A DNA stretch of 64,000 bases from an uncultured Eubacteriales bacterium (GCA_902787685.1 CADAHH010000007.1:62001-126000); one strand, 5' to 3'; positions 34,660 to 43,669 are shown, numbered from the stretch's first letter. Numbers and translations are program-made. The notes: a model not told the origin generated them from the sequence alone.

Positions 34660-34816
34660 TATATATTATACACTAATTTTAAAAAAATTCAACTAGTTTT
34701 AAACATTTATCAAAAAAATCGTTCGACTTTTTTCGACATTTCTCTTTAATATTTCATTTGGCTTATTTGACGATATGAATTAAATGAGCCCAGATATCAA
34801 AATCAACCGTTCCCCC

Positions 34817-34845
34817 TTGCATTTTTGCTTATAATTTTGTATAAT
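34817..34845 (+). promoter_or_regulatory. asnS promoter
   Basis: TTGCAT (34817-34822), 17-base spacer, TATAAT (34840-34845). No T-box motif is visible in the short leader. Confidence 0.75.
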
Positions 34846-34875
34846 AAGCACATAATGCATTTAGGGGGGTTTTTT

Positions 34876-36267
34876 ATGGAAAAATTAACAATTAAAGATT
34901 TATATAAAGATTATAAAAGTTATGAAAATAAACAAGTTTCTTTAGATGGTTGGGTTAAAACTGTTCGTGATTCTAAAACATTTGGATTTATTGAATTAAA
35001 TGATGGCTCATATTTTAAAAATATTCAAATTGTAATTTCTGATAAATTAGATAATTTTAAAGATTTAGTTAAACTTACAATAAGTTCATCTATAAAAGTT
35101 ACAGGAACTTTAGTAATTACAGAAAATTCTAAACAACCATTTGAAATACAAGCAACAAATATTGAAGTATTTAATTTAAGTGATAATGATTATCCTTTAC
35201 AAAAAAAGAGACATACTTTTGAATATTTAAGAACTGTTGCACATCTTCGCCCAAGAACCAATACTTTTAATGCTATTTTTAGAATAAGAAGTGTCGCTGC
35301 TTTTGCAATTCACGAATATTTTCAAAATAATGGATATGTTTATGTTCATACTCCTATTATTACATGTGCAGATTGTGAAGGCTCAGCTGAAATGTTTAAA
35401 CTTACAACTATGGATTTAGAAAAGCCTCTTCCAAAAAATGAAGATGGCACAACTGATTTTTCTAATGATCTATTTGGGAAAGAAGCTTATATTACAGGTT
35501 CTGGTCAACTTCATGGAGAAACCTTTGCAGCAAGTTTTGGAAAAATTTATACTTTTGGTCCAACTCTTCGTTCAGAAAATTCTAACACAAAAACACATGC
35601 TAATGAATTTTGGATGATTGAACCAGAAATATCATTTTGTGATTTAGATGAACTTATGGATATTGAAGAAGATTGCTTAAAATATATCGTTGAAAAAGTT
35701 TTAGAAAGATGTCCTGAAGAAATCAATTTCTGTGATCAATTTATAGAAAAAGGATTAAAAGAAAAATTAAATAAACTTCTTAATTCTTCTTTTGTAAGAA
35801 TAGACCATAAAGAAGTAATAGATATTCTTAAAAAAGCTGATAGAAAATGGGAATTCGAGCCTGACTATGGTGAAGATTTAGCAAAAGAACATGAAAAATA
35901 TATTACAGATTATTTTAATGGTCCTGTTTTTGTTAAAAACTGGCCAAAAGATATAAAATCTTATTATATGAAATTAAACCCAGATGGAAAAACAGTTGCC
36001 GCAGTAGACTTAGAAGTTCCTGGAGCTGGAGAAATAATGGGTGGTTCTCAAAGAGAAGAAAACTATGATACTTTAGTTAAACTTATGGAAGCTAAAGGTA
36101 TAAAAACTGAACCTCTTGAGTGGTATCTTGATTTACGTAGATATGGCTCAAATGTACATTCTGGTTTTGGACTTGGTTTTGAAAGATTACTTATGTATTT
36201 AACTGGTATGGAAAATATCAGAGATGTTATTCCTTTCCCAAGAACACCAAAAAATTGTGAATTTTAA
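34876..36267 (+). CDS. asnS: Asparaginyl-tRNA synthetase
   Basis: 463 residues from ATG 34876, behind an AGGGGGG site; an upstream in-frame Met has none. N-terminal OB fold (VSLDGWVKTVRDSKTFGFIEL), class II motif 2 (FRSENSNTKTHANEFWMIEPE) and motif 3 (SGFGLGFERLLMYLTG). The NTKTH element distinguishes AsnRS from AspRS. It charges tRNA-Asn in the cytosol. Two toxin-antitoxin-like loci lie immediately up- and downstream. Confidence 0.96.
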   Translation: MEKLTIKDLYKDYKSYENKQVSLDGWVKTVRDSKTFGFIELNDGSYFKNIQIVISDKLDNFKDLVKLTISSSIKVTGTLVITENSKQPFEIQATNIEVFNLSDNDYPLQKKRHTFEYLRTVAHLRPRTNTFNAIFRIRSVAAFAIHEYFQNNGYVYVHTPIITCADCEGSAEMFKLTTMDLEKPLPKNEDGTTDFSNDLFGKEAYITGSGQLHGETFAASFGKIYTFGPTLRSENSNTKTHANEFWMIEPEISFCDLDELMDIEEDCLKYIVEKVLERCPEEINFCDQFIEKGLKEKLNKLLNSSFVRIDHKEVIDILKKADRKWEFEPDYGEDLAKEHEKYITDYFNGPVFVKNWPKDIKSYYMKLNPDGKTVAAVDLEVPGAGEIMGGSQREENYDTLVKLMEAKGIKTEPLEWYLDLRRYGSNVHSGFGLGFERLLMYLTGMENIRDVIPFPRTPKNCEF

Positions 36268-36307
36268 TGGATGGAAAAAGATGGAAAAAGGGACGGTTCT
36301 CTTTTCC

Positions 36308-36337
36308 AAAAAAACCTAGAAATATCTAGGTTTTTTG
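36308..36337 (+). terminator. Terminator of asnS
   Basis: AAAAAACCTAGA-AATA-TCTAGGTTTTTT stem with T-run. A GGGACGGTTC repeat remnant lies just before it (36290). Confidence 0.85.
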
Positions 36338-36422
36338 TTTTATCGCAAATTTCGACAAACTTCTCAAGTTTTATGTATTATAATTTTATTTAGGCAACTA
36401 GCCTCGAAAGGAGGTGAAAAAA

Positions 36423-36566
36423 ATGTCAACATTTCAAAAAGAGAAACAAAAGAAAAAAAACACTAATAAAATTCAAGAATTTTTACATAAATTATTAAAA
36501 GCAATTAAAACAATTTTTGAAATAATATTAGTGTTAAAGGCAATTATTGAAATAATTTTCGATTAA
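36423..36566 (+). CDS. Type I toxin-like peptide, locus B (47 residues)
   Basis: MSTFQKEKQKKKNTNKIQEF, then a hydrophobic helix ending ILVLKAIIEIIFD, the same length as locus A and most similar in the C-terminal half. Leader GGCAACTAGCCTCGAAAGGAGGTGA is identical to A; TATAAT is at 36379. Start-region repeat AAATGTCAACATTTCA recurs downstream as AAATGCCAACATTTCA (36631-36646) beside GGCAAC (36624). The difference from locus A in these repeats is matched on both sides of each locus, as expected if each antitoxin recognises only its own toxin. Confidence 0.75.
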   Translation: MSTFQKEKQKKKNTNKIQEFLHKLLKAIKTIFEIILVLKAIIEIIFD

Positions 36567-36569
36567 TTG

Positions 36570-36651
36570 CAAAAAAATCCCTTGTATTAGCAGATGCAAG
36601 GGATTTTTTGGTGTTTTAACACCGGCAACTAAATGCCAACATTTCATTCAA
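36570..36651 (-). ncRNA. Antisense RNA (candidate type I antitoxin), locus B
   Basis: Minus-strand TTGAAA (36679-36684), 16-base spacer, TATAAT (36657-36662). The RNA would start with GAAATGTTGGCATTTAGTTG, which pairs with the toxin B start (one G-U), and end at the shared terminator. Confidence 0.75.
36572..36623. terminator. Shared bidirectional terminator, locus B
   Basis: AAAAAATCCCTTGTAT / ATGCAAGGGATTTTTT stem followed by GGTGTT-TT-AACACC. Confidence 0.85.
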
Positions 36652-36730
36652 TATATATTATACACTAATTCAAAAAAATTTCAACTATTTTTAAATATTT
36701 TCAAAAAAAATCTTTCGACTTTTTTCGAGT

Positions 36731-38230
36731 TTATTCTTCCTCTTCATCATCTTTACTTAAATCTCTTGGTCTCATTAGAGGATATAAAACTACATCTCTT
36801 ATGTTTTGGCTGTTTGTTAAAAATTGTAAAAATCTATCTACACCTAATCCCCAACCAGAAATTGGTGGCATACCATATTCCATAGCTCTAATGTATTCAT
36901 AATCAATACTCATAGCTTCTTCATCACCTTGTGCTTTTAGCTTGCTTTGTTCCATTAATCTCTTTTCTTGCTCTCTTGCATCTACAAGCTCTGAATATCC
37001 ATTTATAATCTCTTGTCCATTAACTACCAATTGGAATCTGTCTGTAAGATTTGGATTTTCATCATTACTTCTAGCTAAAGGTGATAAATCTATTGGATGT
37101 TTAATTAAATATGTTGGTTCTATTATAGCTGGTCTACTTACTTTTTTGTATAGTTGATCTATTAAGTTTCCTCTACCTAATTCTTCTAAATTATCAGCTT
37201 CTAACTTAATATTTTGATTTTTTATTTCATTAAGTAAACTTTCAGCAGTTTCAAATTTATCTATATCTATTCCACAATCTTTTAAAATAAGTTCTCTAAA
37301 TGAAACAATTTTCCATTCTCCACCAAAGTTAATCTTTTTATCTCCTATTTGCACATTTAAATCACCCTCATATAGATTGCTTAAAATATAAATTATCATT
37401 TCTTTTAAGAATTTCATATTGTCTTCATAATTCCAATATGCACTATAACCTTCAACCATTGTGAAATCTTGTAAGTGGTTTGCATCCATCCCTTCATTTC
37501 TGAAATCTCTTGCAACTTCATAAACATTGTTAAATCCACCAATTATTAATTTTTTTAGAGTTAATTCTGGTGAAATTCTTAAATATACTTCTTGGTCTAA
37601 TGCATTGTGGTGAGCTGTAAATGGTTTTGCAGTTGCCCCTGATGCAGTATTTTGAAGTGCTGGTGTTTCAACTTCTATAAATCCATGGTCATCTAAGAAG
37701 TTTCTTAAAAGTCTTACAAATTTAGATCTTAATAAAAATTTCTTTTTTGTTTCTTCATTCATTATTAAGTCTAAATGACGCTCTCTATATATAGCTTCAA
37801 CATTTGTTAAACCATGATATTTTTCAGGAAGTGGACGTAATGCTTTTCCTAAAAACATATATGAATATACTTGAACACTTTTTTCTCCAGATGAAGTTGT
37901 AAAGATTTCTCCATTTACTCCTATAAAATCTCCAATATCTAATATTTCATGGAATTTTTTATATTCTTCTTCTCCTAAATCATCTCTTTTTATTACTAAT
38001 TGAATATGACCAGTAATATCTGATAAATCTATAAATGAGATTTTTCCCATCTTTCTTTTTGACATAACTCTTCCTGCTATAGAAACATCTTTTGTTCCAT
38101 CTTCTAATTTTCTTGCATCTCCTATTTCATGTGTTGTTTCATATCTTTCAGGATGTGGATGTATTCCATAGTTTTCTATTTTTTGTAATTTTTCATTTCT
38201 TGCTGACATAAGCTCTTTTACATTTGCCAT
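36731..38230 (-). CDS. lysS: Lysyl-tRNA synthetase (class II)
   Basis: 499 residues: OB-fold anticodon domain (VSIAGRVMSKRKMGKISFIDL), motif 2 (VARDFRNEGMDANHLQDFTMVEGY) and motif 3 (SGWGLGVDRFLQFLTNSQNIRDVVLYPLMRP). It charges tRNA-Lys. A GGAGG-like site precedes the ATG. The C-terminal acidic tail (SKDDEEEE) is slightly long. Confidence 0.97.
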   Translation of the reverse strand: MANVKELMSARNEKLQKIENYGIHPHPERYETTHEIGDARKLEDGTKDVSIAGRVMSKRKMGKISFIDLSDITGHIQLVIKRDDLGEEEYKKFHEILDIGDFIGVNGEIFTTSSGEKSVQVYSYMFLGKALRPLPEKYHGLTNVEAIYRERHLDLIMNEETKKKFLLRSKFVRLLRNFLDDHGFIEVETPALQNTASGATAKPFTAHHNALDQEVYLRISPELTLKKLIIGGFNNVYEVARDFRNEGMDANHLQDFTMVEGYSAYWNYEDNMKFLKEMIIYILSNLYEGDLNVQIGDKKINFGGEWKIVSFRELILKDCGIDIDKFETAESLLNEIKNQNIKLEADNLEELGRGNLIDQLYKKVSRPAIIEPTYLIKHPIDLSPLARSNDENPNLTDRFQLVVNGQEIINGYSELVDAREQEKRLMEQSKLKAQGDEEAMSIDYEYIRAMEYGMPPISGWGLGVDRFLQFLTNSQNIRDVVLYPLMRPRDLSKDDEEEE

Positions 38231-38298
38231 TTTTCTTTCCTCCCATTCTCAATATGCCTAATTTTACAATATTTTTCGGGTTTTGTCAATCAAATTTG

Positions 38299-39408
38299 TT
38301 ATACAAATTTCTCCCACACTAAATTAGCTAAATCTAGTCCTTTATTAGTTAATTTTATGATGTCATTTTCTACTATTAATAGTCCTTCATCTACTAATTT
38401 ATTTAGCTCATTTCTAAATAGGAAAAGCGGATTTTCTCCAAAGTTTTCTTTGAATTTTTGTATTGATATTCCTTCAATTTTCCTTAACCCTAATAACATA
38501 TATTCATATTTTTTTGATATTTCATCTTGCTCCTCTTGGGTTGTTTTGTTTTTCCAACCATTATTTAAATAGTTGTTTAAATTATCTGTATTTGAAAATC
38601 TAGTATTATTTAAATATGAATGTGCTGCAAGTCCAAATCCAATATATTCTTCTTGGTTCCAGCAATCTAAATTGTGTTTCGATTCAAAACCTTTTTTAGC
38701 AAAATTAGATATTTCATAATGATTGTAGCCTTTTAGTTCTAAATAATTTTTTACATACCAGTACATATTTCGTTCAAGTTCTTCATCTGGTAGTTGTAAA
38801 ACATTTCTCTCAATTAAATCCGCTATTTTAGTATTTTCTTCTACTATTAAAGAATATACTGAAATATGCTTAGGTTCTAAATTAGTTATAATTTCTAGGG
38901 ATTGTTTAATATCTTGTATACTTTGGTTAGGAAGTCCTATCATTAAATCAACATTTATATTATCAAACCCAATATCTTTTGCCATATTATATGTGCTTAA
39001 AAAATCTTCAAAATTATGTATTCTTCCAATTTGCTTAAGTAATCTATCTTGTGTAGATTGAAGCCCAATACTTAATCTATTAATTCCAACTTCTTTATAT
39101 ACTTTTAGTTTTTCGATATTAACTGTTCCAGGATTAACTTCAATTGTTATTTCATTTGCATGATTTTGTGGAATTAGTTCTAAAATCTCTTTAATGTAAC
39201 TGCTATCAACAAAAGAAGGGGTTCCTCCACCTATGTAAATTGTTGATATTTCGTATTCGTTTTTAGAAAAAAAATCTTTAATTTCCTTTATTAATTCTTT
39301 AAAATACTCTTTTTGCAATACATTTTGATTTGCAAAAGATACAAAATCACAATAATAGCATTTTTGCATACAAAAAGGTATATGTACATATACTCCTATT
39401 TTTTTCAT
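38299..39408 (-). CDS. hemW: HemW-type radical SAM protein
   Basis: About 369 residues from ATG 39408. The radical SAM CxxxCxxC motif is preceded and extended as VHIPFCMQKCYYCDF, the hallmark of HemW/HemN-like proteins; Cys of the fourth HemN position differs, so this is the heme-chaperone type rather than coproporphyrinogen oxidase. YIGGGTPSF follows. A GGGACGGTCC repeat touches the start codon, and its AAAAGGAC may serve as ribosome site. An in-frame ATG at 39441 lies in the same repeat. Confidence 0.9.
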   Translation of the reverse strand: MKKIGVYVHIPFCMQKCYYCDFVSFANQNVLQKEYFKELIKEIKDFFSKNEYEISTIYIGGGTPSFVDSSYIKEILELIPQNHANEITIEVNPGTVNIEKLKVYKEVGINRLSIGLQSTQDRLLKQIGRIHNFEDFLSTYNMAKDIGFDNINVDLMIGLPNQSIQDIKQSLEIITNLEPKHISVYSLIVEENTKIADLIERNVLQLPDEELERNMYWYVKNYLELKGYNHYEISNFAKKGFESKHNLDCWNQEEYIGFGLAAHSYLNNTRFSNTDNLNNYLNNGWKNKTTQEEQDEISKKYEYMLLGLRKIEGISIQKFKENFGENPLFLFRNELNKLVDEGLLIVENDIIKLTNKGLDLANLVWEKFV

Positions 39409-39600
39409 TTTGGGACGGTCCTTTTTTGCAATTTTTTTCATTTTGGGACAGATCTTTTTTTATGTAAATAACTAATCCTGTTTAACCGCATATCATTTTT
39501 AAAATCCTATGGTACCCCCTTTAGGGATACCCACCATACGGATTTTAAAAACGAAATGCTGACGCGGATTAGTTATTTTTCATTAAAAATCTCTATCCAA
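39409..39600. repeat. GGGAC repeats and inner palindromic element, copy 3
   Basis: TTTTGGGACGGTCCTTTTTT and TTTTGGGACAGATCTTTTTT are followed by the AAATAACTAATCC ... GGATTAGTTATTT element at 39466-39578, which is complete here and lacks the outer GGGACCGGGTA arms. Confidence 0.8.
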
Positions 39601-39610
39601 AAAGTTTTAA

Positions 39611-40444
39611 TTATTTCGAAATTTTTATTATCTTATTTAATCTATAATTTACTCCTGATTTTCCAATAGGAATAGATAATTTTTGGCCTAATTCTACTAG
39701 GGAAATATCTGGAAATTCTAGTCGTAATTTGGCAATTTCTTTTAAACTATCATTTAATTTTTCAAATTGACCTGTTTCTTTGAGTTTTTTTATTGCATTT
39801 ATTTGTTCAACTGATGCATTTAAAACTTTATTCAAATTTGCACTTTTACAATTAACTAATCTATTTACTTTGTTATTCATATGCCTTTGAACACGAATTT
39901 CCTCAAATTTTAATACTGCTTTATTTGCCCCAATAAATGCAAGAAATTTAGATATTTCTTCTCCCTCTTTTGTATAAATTGTTTTATTATTAGATTTAAA
40001 ATTTATATCAAATTTTCTTAATAGATTTATAGTTTTTAAAATGTCTTTCTCTTCTTTAATACCAAACTCTAAATGATATTTTTTTTCAGGGTTATTAATT
40101 GACCCTGAACCCATAAATATACCTCTTATAAATGGTCTTATATCTTCAATTTTTTCTGTATTAAAATTAAAGTCTTCTAAAGCCTCTAGTTTCTTTTTAT
40201 TAATATCAATAAAAAAATTCTTACCATTTACATCAATCTTAAAATCCTCTATATTAATATTTCTAATTAATTTAGCATATCTATCTATATTATACTCATT
40301 TTCAGTTGAAAACCTTATATAGTTTTTTTCATCTGAAATATTGCTACTTGCTAAATATCCTAAAAACTCCGTTTTAACTTCTTGTTTATTTGCTAAATTA
40401 GAAATCTTACTTAATTCTTCTTTAACTTCCTGTGAAAAAGACAT
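39611..40444 (-). CDS. whiA: WhiA-family DNA-binding protein
   Basis: About 277 residues from ATG 40444 (AAAAAAGGAG site). MSFSQEVKEELSKI start, LAGLIDADG-like homing-endonuclease fold in the middle (FIRGIFMGSGSINNPEKKYHLEF), and C-terminal helix-turn-helix with RLEFPDISLVELGQKLSIPIGKSGVNYRLNKI. WhiA is a transcription factor tied to division and chromosome segregation in Firmicutes and to sporulation in Streptomyces. The common neighbours rapZ and yvcK are absent here. Confidence 0.95.
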   Translation of the reverse strand: MSFSQEVKEELSKISNLANKQEVKTEFLGYLASSNISDEKNYIRFSTENEYNIDRYAKLIRNINIEDFKIDVNGKNFFIDINKKKLEALEDFNFNTEKIEDIRPFIRGIFMGSGSINNPEKKYHLEFGIKEEKDILKTINLLRKFDINFKSNNKTIYTKEGEEISKFLAFIGANKAVLKFEEIRVQRHMNNKVNRLVNCKSANLNKVLNASVEQINAIKKLKETGQFEKLNDSLKEIAKLRLEFPDISLVELGQKLSIPIGKSGVNYRLNKIIKISK

Positions 40445-40462
40445 ATCTAATTCTCCTTTTTT

Positions 40463-40514
40463 CATTTTGGGACAGACTTTCTATTTGGGGACTGTCCCGT
40501 TTTCAAAATGGGAC
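40463..40514. repeat. GGGAC repeats between whiA and trmB
   Basis: Three GGGAC units (TTTTGGGACAGACTTT, TTTGGGGACTGTCCCGTTTT, AAAATGGGACAGACTT). The last forms the final codons and stop of trmB. Confidence 0.75.
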
Positions 40515-41177
40515 AGACTTCAAAGTAAAAATTCCTGCTTTTATTTTTATTCCTTGCTCTGAAAACATTTTTTCATGCTCTGTTTCGATATTTTCCCAAA
40601 AATCATTCTCTTGATGAAGGTCTTTTGTTATTTTAATTAGCTCAAAACCTTCTTGCTTGAAATATTCTAAACTTTCATAAAAAAGATTATCATCATCTGT
40701 TTTGAAATATATTTCTCCACCAGGTTTTAAAAATTCTTTATATTTTGCTAACTGTTTTGTATGTGTTAATCTTTTTTTATGATGTTTTCCTCTTGGCCAT
40801 GGATTGCAAAAGTTTATGTATATTCTTTCTATTTGATCTTCCTCTGATAGGATTAAATTGATTCTTTCTATATCAAATCTTGTTAATAATATATTATCTG
40901 TTTCTAAATTTTTTTCTTTATAGATTTGTTCTACATTTCTTTTAGCTAAACCAAGCATTGCATCTACTAAATCAATTGCTAAAAAATTGATTTCTTGATG
41001 CCTACTTGCCATCTCTGCTATAAAATTTCCTTTTCCACATCCTAATTCTAAATAAAGAGGCAATGAAGGATTTTTAAAGCTTTCCTTCCATTTGCCTCTT
41101 TTGCTTTCAGGATTATCTACATAAAAAGGACTAGCTTCAAGTTCAGGTCTTGCCCATTTTTTGTATCTAATTCGCAT
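40503..41177 (-). CDS. trmB: tRNA (guanine46-N7)-methyltransferase
   Basis: About 224 residues from ATG 41177 (GGAG 6 bases upstream). SAM-binding [28 protein letters not shown], and the family signature [18 protein letters not shown]. It methylates G46 in the tRNA variable loop. Its last five residues (KSVPF) and stop codon are supplied by the GGGACAGAC repeat. Confidence 0.96.
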   Translation of the reverse strand: MRIRYKKWARPELEASPFYVDNPESKRGKWKESFKNPSLPLYLELGCGKGNFIAEMASRHQEINFLAIDLVDAMLGLAKRNVEQIYKEKNLETDNILLTRFDIERINLILSEEDQIERIYINFCNPWPRGKHHKKRLTHTKQLAKYKEFLKPGGEIYFKTDDDNLFYESLEYFKQEGFELIKITKDLHQENDFWENIETEHEKMFSEQGIKIKAGIFTLKSVPF

Positions 41178-41206
41178 AAGTTTCTCCATTTCGTTACATT
41201 AAATAT

Positions 41207-41383
41207 ATCCGCAACTTGCTTTCATTGTATATACTTTTTTCTCGACTAAAGCACGAAAAAAGATATACAATGCCGCCGTTGCTACTCTACAATTATTTAT
41301 CCGCAACTTGCTTTCATTTTATATGCTTTTTTCTTGGGCTAAAGCACGAAAAAAGATATACAATGCCGCCGTTGCTACTCTAC
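41207..41383. repeat. Two tandem TCCGC...GCTACTCTAC hairpin elements
   Basis: Copy a is 41208-41290 and copy b 41300-41383, each about 83 bases. Ends TCCGCAAC and GTTGCTACTCTAC enclose a long stem (TTGTATATAC-TTTTTTC with GAAAAAAGATATACAA). Further copies: 45899-45982, 57265-57347, 57372-57454 and a remnant at 63357. Confidence 0.85.
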
Positions 41384-41414
41384 AAAATGTCTATCTGCTT
41401 CATTTTGCTAAATA

Positions 41415-42068
41415 CTACTCTTCAGTTGTATCAGATTTTTTATCTTCTACTGGAGCTTCTGTAGTTTCTTCTACTTTAGCTTCTTCAACTGGAGCTACTT
41501 CTTCTACTTTTTCTTCTACTGGTGCTGTTTCAACTGGTGTTTCTTCAACTTTTGCAGTTTCTGTAACTTCTGCTACAGGTGCTTCAGTAGTAGTTGTTTC
41601 CTCTACTACAGTTGTTTCTGTAGCAACTGCTTCTTCTGCAACTGGAACTACTTCTTCAACTTCACCTTCAACAGGTACTTCTATTTCTCCACCTTTAACA
41701 ATTATTTCTTTGTTTTCAATTCTAGCACCTAATTGTTCTTTAGTCTTAGCAGCTTTTCCTATTCTATCTCTTAAGTAGAATAATTTAGCTCTTCTTGCTT
41801 TACCTACTCTAACTACTTCAACTTTTTCAACAAGTGGTGAATGAATTAAAAATGTTTTTTCAACACCTACACCATAAGATATTTTTCTTACAGTAAATGT
41901 TTTATTAACTCCTGCACCTTGTACTTTAATAATAATTCCTTCAAATACTTGGATTCTTTCTTTGTTTCCTTCTTTAATTCTTACATGAACTCTAACTGTA
42001 TTTCCTATTTTTAAATCTGGAATTGTAGCTTTTAATTGTTCATGTTCAATAGATTTTATAATATCCAT
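41415..42068 (-). CDS. rplS: Ribosomal protein L19 with a long acidic C-terminal extension
   Basis: 217 residues from ATG 42068 (AAAGGAGG site). Residues 1-115 are a normal bL19 ([47 protein letters not shown]). A roughly 100-residue tail made almost only of Val, Glu, Thr, Ala and Pro follows (repeats such as [20 protein letters not shown]). L19 is usually about 115 residues and sits near the subunit interface. The acidic tail is unusual. Last gene of rpsP-khpA-rimM-trmD-rplS. Confidence 0.95.
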   Translation of the reverse strand: MDIIKSIEHEQLKATIPDLKIGNTVRVHVRIKEGNKERIQVFEGIIIKVQGAGVNKTFTVRKISYGVGVEKTFLIHSPLVEKVEVVRVGKARRAKLFYLRDRIGKAAKTKEQLGARIENKEIIVKGGEIEVPVEGEVEEVVPVAEEAVATETTVVEETTTTEAPVAEVTETAKVEETPVETAPVEEKVEEVAPVEEAKVEETTEAPVEDKKSDTTEE

Positions 42069-42159
42069 TTTTATTCCTCCTTTAAAATTTCTATTGGCGC
42101 TAAGCAAATCTTAGTCAATAGATTGTTTTTTTGAATTAATGTCAAATCTTTATATTTGT

Positions 42160-42191
42160 TTACTGTTCAACTTTATAAAGTTGCACAGTAA
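42160..42191 (-). promoter_or_regulatory. Hairpin between trmD and rplS
   Basis: TTACTGT-T-CAACTTTATAAAGTTG-C-ACAGTAA is a nearly perfect palindrome in the rplS leader. It could be a processing site or a leader controlling L19. Not followed by a T-run. Confidence 0.5.
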
Positions 42192-42217
42192 CAATTTTGG
42201 ATTTTAATCTCTAACAT

Positions 42218-42890
42218 CTAATTCTTGTCATTAATCAAGTCTGGTCGTTTATTTTTTGTTACGATTATAGATTGCTCTTTTCTCCATTTATCAATTTCTT
42301 TGTGATTTCCGAGAAAGTAATACCTCTGGCACTTTTATACCTTCGAAAACTTCGGGTCTTGTATATTGTGGATATTCCAACATTCCATTTGAAAATGATT
42401 CTTCCTGAATAGATTCTGTTGATAGTACTCCTTCTTTATATCTTGAAACACTATCTATAAGTACCATTGCTGGTAACTCTCCTCCAGTTAAAACATAATC
42501 TCCAATTGAAATTTCTTCATCAACAATTTTATCAATTACCCTTTGGTCTATTCCTTCATAATGCCCACAAAGTATTATTAAATGTTCGTTATTTGATAAT
42601 TCTACAACTTTTGATTGGTCTAATTTTTTTCCCTGTGGTGACATGTATATTACTGTTGCATTTTTGGAATCTAACGATTTGAATGCATCATATACAACAT
42701 CTGCTTTCATAACCATTCCAGCACCACCACCATAAGGAGTATCATCTACTTTTTTGTGTTTATCTTTTGAAAAATCTCTAATATTTATTAAATTTATTTC
42801 TATTAGATTTTTTTCTTTTGCTCTTCCAATAATGCTTTGGTCTAAAGACTGAAACATTTCTGGAAAAAGAGTAAGCACATCAAATTTCAT
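42218..42890 (-). CDS. trmD: tRNA (guanine37-N1)-methyltransferase, with a +1 shift at CGG
   Basis: Methylates G37 of tRNAs, which prevents +1 frameshifting. Knot-fold motifs: CGHYEGIDQRVIDKIVDEEISIGDYVLTGGELPA. At 42310 the frame reads VPEVLLS-CGG-AAA and soon hits TGA. Skipping the C gives VPEVLLSGNHKEIDKWRKEQS, the conserved TrmD sequence, ending at 42218 (about 224 residues). TrmD is normally essential, so a simple loss is unlikely. Either the shift is read by the ribosome or the base is an assembly error. It starts 1 base after the rimM stop. Confidence 0.9.
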
Positions 42891-43400
42891 TTATATTAAC
42901 CCCTCTATTATATGAACTATTATTTTTCCTTCTTCTAAATTGATTTGTTTAATTACTTCATCGATATATGGAAGTAAAAACTGTTTTCCTAGTTCATTTT
43001 TAACAACATATATATCAGAGCTACCAGTATTATAGATATCTTCTAAAACACCTAGTTTTTCACCTGTGTCTAAAAACACATCTAATCCAAGTAAATCAGC
43101 TATAAAATATTGTCCTTCTTCTAAAGGAATTGCATCAGCTCTATCTATTTCTACAAATGAGTTTCTAAGTTTTTCAGCATTTTCTACTGTTTCTATTCCT
43201 TTAAATTTAACAAGAACCATATTTTTTTGATATTTTACTTCTTCAATTTGTAACTCTTTTTCTTCTTTTTTTGATTTTATATGTACTTTTTTTAAATTAT
43301 CAAATCTTGAAATATCATCTACATATGGATAGATTTTAACAAAACCTTTTATCCCAAATGTATTAACAATTTGACCAACTTCTAATCTTTCTTTTTTCAT
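42891..43400 (-). CDS. rimM: Ribosome maturation factor RimM
   Basis: About 169 residues from ATG 43400. N-terminal LEVGQIVNTFGIKGFVKIYPYVDD and PRC-barrel-like C-terminal half (YFIADLLGLDVFLDTGEKLGVLEDIYNTGSSDIYVV, LLPYIDEVIKQINLEEG). Binds S19 and assists 30S maturation. Abuts trmD. Confidence 0.95.
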   Translation of the reverse strand: MKKERLEVGQIVNTFGIKGFVKIYPYVDDISRFDNLKKVHIKSKKEEKELQIEEVKYQKNMVLVKFKGIETVENAEKLRNSFVEIDRADAIPLEEGQYFIADLLGLDVFLDTGEKLGVLEDIYNTGSSDIYVVKNELGKQFLLPYIDEVIKQINLEEGKIIVHIIEGLI

Positions 43401-43419
43401 AAACACCTTTTTTCAAAAC

Positions 43420-43650
43420 TTAGTCTATAAATTCAACATTTATTCTTTTATGTTCTCTTGCAGCTACAGCTTTCATTACTGTTCTAATAGATTTTGCTGT
43501 TTTTCCTTGTTTGCCTATTACTTTACCCATATCACTTTCAGCAACTTTAACTTCACATAAGACTGAATTTGTTTCATCAGTTTGTTTGATTTCAACTGCA
43601 TCTGGATTATCAACTAAGTTTTCTATTATTGTTTGTAAAATTTCTTTCAT
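43420..43650 (-). CDS. khpA: KH-domain RNA-binding protein
   Basis: 76 residues: one KH domain with the GxxG loop in VIGKQGKTAKSIRTVM, ending RINVEFID. KhpA (YlqC) binds RNA, often with KhpB. It lies between rpsP (19 bases) and rimM (20 bases) in the standard order. Confidence 0.95.
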   Translation of the reverse strand: MKEILQTIIENLVDNPDAVEIKQTDETNSVLCEVKVAESDMGKVIGKQGKTAKSIRTVMKAVAAREHKRINVEFID

Positions 43651-43669
43651 TGTATTTACCTCTCAATTT

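Noticed and set aside
34760..34875. T-box riboswitch before asnS (also looked before aspS and lysS)
   Set aside because: No T-box sequence or specifier-loop layout is visible, and the asnS leader from its promoter is only about 25 bases.
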